Shown here piece after piece: positions 16,326 through 19,990 of a stretch of 19,990 bases of DNA. Numbering within the stretch: position 1 is the stretch's first letter; each line of letters opens with the position of its first letter. The stretch spans positions 1 to 19,990 of the forward strand of contig CATXXF010000035.1 of assembly GCA_958403395.1 (NCBI GenBank). Reading direction: 5' to 3'. The position numbers were made by a program, and so were the translations under genes. The DNA comes from an uncultured Collinsella sp. GTDB lineage: Bacteria > Actinomycetota > Coriobacteriia > Coriobacteriales > Coriobacteriaceae. Under the pieces are notes generated by a model. That model saw only the letters and a list, made by a program, of their open reading frames with translations, was not told the origin of the DNA and ran no database searches.

Positions 16326-17071
16326 TTTTCAACTTTAACTTTTTGAATCGTGCAATGGCCGATACCCGTGAGGCACACGATCTGCTTGATCGAAAAGCCC
16401 TCGCTTTTGAGCTTACGGATACAGTCATCACGCACGCCCTTGGGCAGAGCGTTGAGATGGTGAGGCTCGTATGGTTTGAGCAACGCCTGCGCAAACTCAA
16501 GCGCGTCAGTATCACTCACATGAGCGCCATAACGGAAGCAATAGCCATTGGGCTCGCCCGAGGTGCTAAATGCAAAAAATCTCTGGGAATTCCCGAGCAA
16601 CCCGAGCACGCAATCAGTCTTACAAATTCCCGGATAGCCCATATACTCGCCAAAGCTGCTCCAGCGATAGAGCGAAGCAGTGCCAATTCTGGCTTTCGCA
16701 GGGTTATCGTGAATGTAACGAACGCAGTTGAGCAGCTGATCATCATCGAGAATCGGCACACTCTTAAATCGATCCTGGAAAACAGGACCTCTCCTGCCTG
16801 TCTTAGAATTGAAATACATGGCATACGCCGTCGTAATCGAATGCATGCAATCGCTCAGGTGAGCATGCCCGTCATCTAGCAACAAGTGAATGTGATTATC
16901 CATAAGGCACCATGCGATGACATCCACTTTGAACTTCTGGCATTTCGAAGCTATCAGTCGAATCAGATAGAGTCGATCGTCAGCATCCTCAAATATCAGC
17001 TGACCACCACAGCCCTTTTGGACGACATGGTAATAGCCGTAAACAGAGATTTCCCGCGCGGTCCGAGTCAT
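16322..17071 (-). CDS. REP-associated tyrosine transposase-like protein (RAYT, Y1/HUH family) with C-terminal HTH
   Basis: A 249-residue protein of the Transposase_17 (Y1_Tnp) family, single-strand DNA endonucleases related to IS200/IS605 TnpA. The N terminus reads REISVYGYYHVVQKG. The HUH motif is LMDNHIHLLL with His60 and His62. GPVFQDRFKSVPI at 96-108 and VRYIHDNPAKARIG at 117-130 follow; Tyr119 is the likely nucleophile by family alignment. Residues about 205-249 (KGVRDDCIRKLKSEGFSIKQIVCLTG) look like an added helix-turn-helix domain. The ATG at 17069-17071 is chosen because AGGAGG is 8 bases ahead; the ATG two codons upstream is too close. The gene is visibly more A/T-rich than its neighbours and lies between rsfS and dinB, so it was probably acquired. 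Repeats with GTAG heads flank it, as RAYT genes are flanked by REPs. All catalytic residues are present and the frame is intact. Confidence 0.88.
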   Translation of the reverse strand: MTRTAREISVYGYYHVVQKGCGGQLIFEDADDRLYLIRLIASKCQKFKVDVIAWCLMDNHIHLLLDDGHAHLSDCMHSITTAYAMYFNSKTGRRGPVFQDRFKSVPILDDDQLLNCVRYIHDNPAKARIGTASLYRWSSFGEYMGYPGICKTDCVLGLLGNSQRFFAFSTSGEPNGYCFRYGAHVSDTDALEFAQALLKPYEPHHLNALPKGVRDDCIRKLKSEGFSIKQIVCLTGIGHCTIQKVKVEK

Positions 17072-17171
17072 ACGCATCTCCTCCTCTACAGATAACAAAT
17101 ACGTTACCCGAGTCGGAAAGCTAAATATCACGCAATGAACCGCAACTCGCTTCTATCGGCGAACGGTAGGT

Positions 17172-17205
17172 AGTAGCTAAAAAAGCCCCGTCCCAAATTA
17201 GCTAC
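17172..17205 (-). repeat. Copy B of the GTAG repeat, upstream of the transposase
   Basis: On the minus strand: GTAGCTAATTTGGGACGGGG followed by a T-run and TTAGCTAC. Its ends, GTAGCTAA and TTAGCTAC, are perfect 8-bp inverted repeats. It has the same orientation as copies A, C and D and lies about 100 bases upstream of the transposase start. The gap between it and the gene (17072-17171) holds no promoter I could define. Confidence 0.8.
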
Positions 17206-17211
17206 TTTGGG

Positions 17212-17255
17212 CAAAAAGAAAGCCGGGCAGGTGCGGAAAACCGCAACTGCCCGGC
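17212..17255 (-). terminator. Rho-independent terminator of the obg-nadD-yqeK-rsfS operon
   Basis: Minus strand: a 15-bp stem (GCCGGGCAGTTGCGG / CCGCACCTGCCCGGC, one mismatch) with a TTTT loop, followed by TTTCTTTTTG. It lies 42 bases after the rsfS stop, between repeat copies A and B. Confidence 0.92.
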
Positions 17256-17266
17256 GATATGCATGA

Positions 17267-17298
17267 GGGTAGCTAAACCCCGTCTCAAATGAACTACT
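17267..17298 (-). repeat. Copy A of the GTAG repeat, abutting the rsfS stop
   Basis: On the minus strand: AGTAGTTCATTTGAGACGGG followed by GTTTAGCTACCC. It differs from copy B at several places and is one base shorter in the middle. Its GTAG head overlaps the last base of the rsfS TAG stop and gives a second in-frame TAG. Confidence 0.75.
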
Positions 17299-17752
17299 AG
17301 AGGAGGTTGAGGGGGAGCTGGGGGGCGTCTCCCCAGAGTTTCTCGAGGCGGTAGAAGTCGCGGGCTTCGGGAGTGAAGACGTGGACGACAACCGAACCAT
17401 AGTCCATGAGCATCCAGGTCTTCTGCTCGCGACCCTCGATGGAGAACGGGTGCTCGCCGCAAGCCTCGGCGACCTTCTCCTCGATCTCATCGACGATCGA
17501 ATCGACCTGGCGGTTGTTGGTACCGGTGGCAAGCACAAAGTAGTCGCATACGTCGGAAAGCTCGGTCAGGTCGAGCACCTGAACGTCCTCGCCCTTCTTG
17601 TCGTAGGCGGCCTGCGCGGCGGCGCGGGCGACATCCTCGGCGGCGACACCGCTCGCGGACAGCGAGGCGGCAGTGCGGTCGGACGTGGCGGCGAAGCTCT
17701 TGTGCTCCACACCTTCAAGAATCCGCTCGTCGGTCATGGTCTCGTCGGCCAT
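17297..17752 (-). CDS. rsfS: Ribosomal silencing factor RsfS
   Basis: Binds L14 on the free 50S subunit and blocks joining with 30S, lowering translation in slow growth. The 151-residue protein has the family core from about residue 38: VARAAAQAAYDKKGEDVQVLDL, the signature SDVCDYFVLATGTNNRQV at 66-83, then EGREQKTWMLMDYGSVVVHVF and YRLEKLWGDA. The first 37 residues are a serine/threonine- and alanine-containing extension not found in most homologues of about 110 residues. ATG 17750-17752 follows AGAGG by 7 bases. It lies 27 bases after yqeK. The order nadD-yqeK-rsfS is conserved in Gram-positive bacteria. Confidence 0.95.
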   Translation of the reverse strand: MADETMTDERILEGVEHKSFAATSDRTAASLSASGVAAEDVARAAAQAAYDKKGEDVQVLDLTELSDVCDYFVLATGTNNRQVDSIVDEIEEKVAEACGEHPFSIEGREQKTWMLMDYGSVVVHVFTPEARDFYRLEKLWGDAPQLPLNLL

Positions 17753-17779
17753 GGAATACCTCTTTCTAGACAGCCCGAG

Positions 17780-18388
17780 CTAGCGCAGCTGGGCGTAATG
17801 GTTGTAAATCGTAATAGCCGTGGGATAAAGATAGCGCCCGGACTGGATCACATAGACCAGACCCTGCGCAAAACAGGAGAAGAACAACTCATCGAGCGTA
17901 GACTCCCCCACCATCTTGCGCAGCGCATGCGCATAGTCGCCGTGGCGGTTGGGTTCGATGGCATCAGCCACAAAGACCACCATATCGAGCGGCGTCATGT
18001 CGCAAGCGCCCACGGTGTGACGGTCGACAGCCTGAAAGACCGCCGGCGACAGCTCGGGAAAAAGCTGCGGAAGCTCATAGGCGGCAACCGGGCCATGCAA
18101 AAGCGGCGTCGCGGCAGAAGGAGAGCCGGCAATCTTAATGCCGTAATGCAGAGCGCGCGTAACCAGCTCGTCGTCGGAGAGCACTTTGTCCCAGTCGTGG
18201 ATCAGACCGGCAGCAGCGGCATCAAAGCGGTCAACGCCGTAGACCTCGGCCAGATGAAGTGCGGTCTCGGCAACACCCAGCGAATGCACATAGCGCTTGC
18301 GCTTATCCTTCATGCGAACATCGAGCAGCTCTTGAATGCGCTTGAGCAGCGCGCGCTCATCGCCCTCAAACTGATCCTCTACCGACAA
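17780..18388 (-). CDS. yqeK: YqeK, HD-domain Ap4A hydrolase (symmetrical)
   Basis: YqeK-family enzymes split diadenosine tetraphosphate into two ADP, using an iron-dependent HD-domain site. The 202-residue protein shows RYVHSLGVAETALHLAEVYG (His35), then AAAAGLIHDWDK with the His64-Asp65 doublet. A distal RHTVGA and the MVVFVADAIEPNR segment with its Asp complete the HD pattern. The start is TTG at 18386-18388, preceded by GGGGG at about 6 bases. It begins 12 bases after the nadD stop, and no ATG lies near the N terminus before the conserved helix. Position between nadD and rsfS is standard. Confidence 0.93.
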   Translation of the reverse strand: MSVEDQFEGDERALLKRIQELLDVRMKDKRKRYVHSLGVAETALHLAEVYGVDRFDAAAAGLIHDWDKVLSDDELVTRALHYGIKIAGSPSAATPLLHGPVAAYELPQLFPELSPAVFQAVDRHTVGACDMTPLDMVVFVADAIEPNRHGDYAHALRKMVGESTLDELFFSCFAQGLVYVIQSGRYLYPTAITIYNHYAQLR

Positions 18389-18400
18389 CGTAGACCCCCA

Positions 18401-19078
18401 TCAATCAAAATCGTCTTGCCCAAGATCGGCATACAGGCCGCGTTTACGGATATAGCCGAGCACGGACTCGCTCGTAAGATAGCGCACGCTCATGCCGCGG
18501 GCAACCCGCTTGCGAATGTTGGTCGAGCTAATCGCCAACGCCGGAATCTGGATATAGCGCACGTCGAATGGCAACCCCGATTCCTTAATCCGCGCCCGGG
18601 CCGTATCGATGTCAAAGCCCGGTCGCGTCGCCGCAATAAAGGTAGCAAGCTCAGCGATTCGTTCGGCATCATGCCAGGTCACAATATCGATAATCGCGTC
18701 GGCGCCCGTAATAAAGTAGAGCTTTACCTGCGGCGGATAAAAGTCGCGAAGGGCATGAAGCGTATCGGCCGTGTAGGTTACGCCCGGACGGTCGATCTCG
18801 AACCGACTCGCCAAAAAGGCCGGGTTCGCGGCGGTTGCGAGGACCGTCATGGCATAACGGTCCTCAGCAGGCGTCACCGGCTTGTCAAGCTTAAAGGCAG
18901 GAGAGCCCGCCGGCATAAAGAGCACAGCGTCCAAGTCGAGCGACTCGCGCGCCTGCTCGGCGGTCACCAGGTGCCCGTAATGAATCGGGTCAAATGTGCC
19001 GCCCATAATGCCAAGCCGAAACTCTTTGCCCTCTTTTATGGGCAGCTCGGGCAAACCGATTCCACCGCGCAACGACAT
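18401..19078 (-). CDS. nadD: Nicotinate-nucleotide adenylyltransferase NadD
   Basis: Adenylates nicotinate mononucleotide to deamido-NAD in NAD synthesis. The 225-residue protein has the nucleotidyltransferase motif GIMGGTFDPIHYGHL at 23-37 (HxGH at His33-His36), PAGSPAFKLDKPVTPAEDR, ITGADAIIDIVTWHDAERI, and the second motif ISSTNIRKRV (SxTxxR). An N-terminal extension of about 20 residues precedes the usual start. ATG 19076-19078 lies 3 bases after the obg stop, with GGAGGG about 12 bases ahead at the obg end; GTG or ATG starts nearer the motif lack a better site. The neighbours obg and yqeK are its usual partners. Confidence 0.96.
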   Translation of the reverse strand: MSLRGGIGLPELPIKEGKEFRLGIMGGTFDPIHYGHLVTAEQARESLDLDAVLFMPAGSPAFKLDKPVTPAEDRYAMTVLATAANPAFLASRFEIDRPGVTYTADTLHALRDFYPPQVKLYFITGADAIIDIVTWHDAERIAELATFIAATRPGFDIDTARARIKESGLPFDVRYIQIPALAISSTNIRKRVARGMSVRYLTSESVLGYIRKRGLYADLGQDDFD

Positions 19079-19081
19079 GGC

Positions 19082-19893
19082 TTACTCGCCCTCCGAGGTC
19101 TCGGCATCGTCCTCGGCATCCGCCGCATCGACAACCTCGACGCCCTCATCCGCAGCATCGGCCACGTCAATGGCTTCAACGGCAACGTCCTCGCCAGCAT
19201 CCTCGAGCTCCTCGTACTCCGAGAAGTCCTCAGCGCCCTCAAAGTCAAAGGCGCGCTGGCAAATGCGGACCTCGTCGCCCGCACGGCAACCGGCCTTCTC
19301 GAGCGCGTCGTCAACACCCATACGCGCAAACTTATGCTGCAGGTAAATGACGGCTTCCTCATTTTCCCAGTCGGTCTGAATGACCATGCGCTCGATGGCA
19401 CGACCGACCACGCGGAAGGCACCGGGCTCTTCCTGGACAATGCGGAAACGCTTCTCACGCTGCAGGCGGCGGCGCTCCCACTCATCGTCGCGCAGAACGA
19501 CCGGCTCATCGGAGACAGCCAACTCGGCGCGCAGCTTAGCCACCTGCTCGCCCACGGCAAGCATCAGCGTATTGAGGCCGGCGCCCGTAACAGCGGACAC
19601 GGCAAAGAACATATGGCCGTCGTCGAGCGCTGCACGCTTAAGGTCGGCAATCTTGTCGGCCGTGCCCGGCGCGTCGCACTTGTTGGCAACGACGATCTGC
19701 GGACGCTCCGAAAGCTCAGCGCCATACTGCTCGAGCTCGCGGTTGATGATGTGATAGTCCTCGACCGGATCGCGATCCTCAAAACCGCCCGTCATGTCGA
19801 CGACATGCATGATCAGGGCCGTACGCTCAATGTGGCGCAGGAACTGGTGACCCAAGCCCTTGCCCTCGCTCGCGCCCTCGATGAGACCGGGGA
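19082..19893 (-). CDS. obgE: Obg GTPase, C-terminal part; homology breaks at the 5' side
   Basis: Obg is a GTPase of 50S assembly and stress control. Here the sequence begins at PGLIEGASEGKGLGHQFLRH, just after the DxxG (G3) aspartate. It continues with HVVDMTGGFEDRDP, the G4 motif VVANKCDAPG and the G5-like SAVTGAG, then the Obg C-terminal domain (VLRDDEWERRRLQREKRFRI to GDEVRICQRAFDFE). The last 55 residues or so form an acidic tail. The Obg fold, the Walker A and G2 motifs and the G3 Asp are missing. Upstream of about 19893 this frame stays open to the window edge but reads HHLPDLRQGVFPG, which is not Obg. An intact copy would need about 160-200 further residues. The gene is therefore truncated here by rearrangement, insertion or a chimeric join. 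Confidence 0.85.
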
Positions 19894-19990
19894 ATACTCC
19901 TTGACGTAAGTCTGGTAAATGATGGGAGTGGGGGCTTTGAGCATTCCTTCCAGCAGTGCCACCTCGCGGATGTTCTGCAGCCGTTGCAGC
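19894..19990 (-). other. Unidentified sequence joined to obg
   Basis: The last 97 bases do not encode Obg. On the minus strand the most protein-like frame (19989 down to about 19891) gives 33 residues without stop, including NIREVALLEGML and KAPTPIIYQTYVKEY. It is out of frame with obg. A plus-strand frame is also open over this short stretch. I do not recognise the protein. It could be the 3' part of a neighbouring or inserted gene, or foreign sequence from an assembly error. Confidence 0.5.

Noticed and set aside
16149..17298. Classical insertion sequence or CRISPR array
   Set aside because: There are no IS-type terminal inverted repeats with target duplications around the gene, and the repeats are few, unevenly spaced, of mixed orientation and lack unique equal-length spacers. 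A RAYT/REP layout fits better.
17381..19909. An 842-codon open plus-strand frame opposite rsfS-yqeK-nadD-obg
   Set aside because: It is the complement of four well-conserved minus-strand genes in GC-rich DNA; its sequence resembles no protein family and it has no ribosome site. Similar long plus-strand frames opposite glyS/glyQ (8836-12090) and ppdK (5322-7259) were rejected for the same reason.

Overview
The window looks like GC-rich chromosomal DNA from the class Coriobacteriia (Actinomycetota), most plausibly a Collinsella-like gut anaerobe. This rests on GC-rich codon use, TTG and GTG starts, a two-subunit glycyl-tRNA synthetase, a pyruvate phosphate dikinase with its regulatory kinase, and protein sequences that look coriobacterial. 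It was not tested by a database search. Almost everything is conserved housekeeping on the minus strand. The accessory parts are a small REP/RAYT-type transposase module (about 16.15-17.30 kb) and a sequence break inside obg at the right edge.

Read along the minus strand from right to left, region one (19.99-17.30 kb) is obg (3' part only) - nadD - yqeK - rsfS, the classic ribosome-assembly and NAD operon, closed by a strong terminator at 17212-17255. Region two (17.30-16.15 kb) is a RAYT-like HUH/Y1 transposase gene with copies of a roughly 33-base GTAG...CTAC repeat on both sides, including one head-to-head pair with 36-base arms that resembles a REPIN. Region three is dinB, the only real plus-strand gene (14.89-16.10 kb), divergent from rpsP.

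Region four (14.65-12.16 kb) is the compact translation operon rpsP - khpA - rimM - trmD - lepB, with two candidate promoters ahead of rpsP. Region five (12.10-5.19 kb) is glyQ - glyS - PDRP - ppdK: glycyl-tRNA synthetase followed by the PPi-dependent PEP/pyruvate enzyme and the bifunctional kinase/pyrophosphorylase that switches it on and off. It sits where many bacteria have rplS directly after trmD. ppdK has its own promoter region, with three phased GGTAAA-type direct repeats upstream.

Region six (4.98-0 kb) resumes the standard order: rplS (own promoter, leader hairpin and terminator), rnhB (terminator), then the tightly overlapping yraN - comM - dprA - trmFO run, with trmFO cut by the window edge. 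comM and dprA act on incoming ssDNA during natural transformation.

Most of the window is ordinary and gene calls are secure. The points worth a second look are the transposase with its repeat family, the abrupt loss of Obg homology near 19893, and the repeat array ahead of ppdK. No tRNA, rRNA, CRISPR array or prophage was seen.
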